From NCBI GenBank assembly GCA_951799405.1, contig OX637334.1:5518001-5582000 (forward strand): a stretch of 64,000 bases of DNA. Direction: 5' to 3'. The notes under the pieces are model-generated. The model ran no database searches and was not told where the DNA came from. It saw only the letters and a program-made list of their open reading frames with translations. Position 1 is the stretch's first letter. Each line of letters opens with the position of its first letter. The stretch comes from Agapetus fuscipes. Lineage: Eukaryota > Arthropoda > Insecta > Trichoptera > Glossosomatidae. Shown in pieces: positions 63,202 to 64,000 of the stretch. A program made the position numbers and the translations under genes.

Positions 63202-64000
63202 ATCTATATCTATAAAGAAGGATGTGTGTATGTATGTATGTATGTATGTATGTATGTATGTATGTATGTATGTATGTATGTATGTATGTATGTATGTATG
63301 TATGTATGTATGTATGTATGTATGTATGTATGTATGTATGTATGTATGTATGTATGTATGTATGTATGTATGTATGTATGTATGTATGTATGTATGTATG
63401 TATGTATGTATGTATGTATGTATGTATGTATGTATGTATGTATGTATGTATGTATGTATGTATGTATGTATGTATGTATGTATGTATGTATGTATGTATG
63501 TATGTATGTATGTATGTATGTATGTATGTATGTATGTATGTATGTATGTATGTATGTATGTATGTATGTATGTATGTATGTATGTATGTATGTATGTCCC
63601 CTATAGACTCATAAACCGCTCATCCGATTTTGACGAAATTTTCAGGAAACATGTAACATATTTTTAGAATGAATCCTGTGAAGTTTGATGGTGATCAAAT
63701 AAACAATGGTTCTCAATTCTCAATATTTCAGCAACGAGGTCGGTAAATTTTGAAACCACCCAATAGAAGAAGACCATTATATTCAACTACAATACATAAT
63801 CTTAGTTGCAAATATACATTTACATTAAAGATTCATATAAAATGCATGCTCACAAGTAGACACATGTAAGTTCACGCTTACAAATGCTGCATGTGTACCT
63901 ACTCATAATTTAAAATCCAAATCTAAAATGAACAACCCAGTAACTTTTACTTTACGCCAACTTGAAATGGATGTTATTCAGCTCCTAAGTGGCTTGACAC
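63202..64000 (+). repeat. Duplicated segment, copy 2, with expanded (TATG)n
   Basis: Same order as copy 1, but the tetranucleotide array (63222-63597) is about 94 uninterrupted units. Downstream sequence is nearly identical (a few substitutions) and runs off the window edge. Confidence 0.95.
63222..63597 (+). repeat. (TATG)n microsatellite
   Basis: About 375 bp of perfect TATG repeats; all MYVC-type frames here are its translations and not genes. Confidence 0.98.

Noticed and set aside
63184..63667. Three long overlapping frames encoding MYVC repeats
   Set aside because: They are translations of the (TATG)n microsatellite in all three frames.

Overview
The window is A+T-rich (roughly two thirds), intron- and repeat-style DNA from an animal, most likely an arthropod or another invertebrate. 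This is inferred from the transposon mix (Ty3/gypsy, Penelope-like, APE-type LINEs, tRNA-derived SINEs, foldback/MITE elements) and from a metazoan NDRG-family coding sequence. There are no operons, bacterial genes or CRISPR arrays. Most open frames are chance or belong to mobile elements; several, including the MYVC-repeat frames at the right end, are pure microsatellite translations.

The centrepiece is a complete, young, minus-strand Ty3/gypsy-type LTR retrotransposon at 13136-18328. Its two 471-bp LTRs differ at one base by eye. It encodes an intact Gag (SAP domain, coiled coil, capsid region, CCHC knuckle) and, in the -1 frame, a 771-codon Pol frame. That frame contains an aspartic protease and a canonical HHCC/DD35E integrase but NO reverse transcriptase or RNase H. 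Downstream of the integrase it carries a recognisable macro (ADP-ribose-binding) domain of the TARG1/DarG type and a terminal CCCH zinc finger. The Pol frame stops flush against the 3' LTR. The element sits exactly at the edge of a short Penelope-like tail, and gypsy plus tail together are bounded by a 14-bp duplication.

The only host-like coding sequence is an intronless, full-domain NDRG (alpha/beta-hydrolase fold, non-enzymatic) frame at 36896-37834 (minus), probably a retrocopy. A 118-codon orphan frame lies at 19267-19623.

The rest is nested repeats. (1) Element D is a non-autonomous element of about 260 bp with more than 25 copies across the window and a TTAGA-type tail; exact ends are given by a copy inside a minisatellite at 60417-60677. 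(2) SINE-A and SINE-B are two tRNA-headed SINEs; SINE-B shares its 3' tail with a LINE (LINE-C, 2219-2975). (3) At least five LINE lineages survive as 3'-end fragments, plus one longer endonuclease/RT pseudogene (34690-36600). (4) Four Penelope-like insertions have 12-14 bp target duplications and an unusual asymmetric inverted terminus. (5) There are several foldback/MITE families, a solo-LTR-like insertion (33392-33727), minisatellites, and a large (TATG)n expansion near the right edge.

Region by region: 1-12.1 kb is SINE/LINE/MITE debris with a ~980-bp spaced duplication (4833-6436). 12.1-20.5 kb is the gypsy element nested between matching motif clusters. 20.5-34 kb is SINEs, element D, Penelope-like pieces and foldbacks. 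34.7-37.9 kb is the LINE pseudogene and NDRG. 39-45 kb is a Penelope-like copy and foldbacks. 45-60 kb is dense in element D. 60-64 kb is minisatellites and microsatellites.
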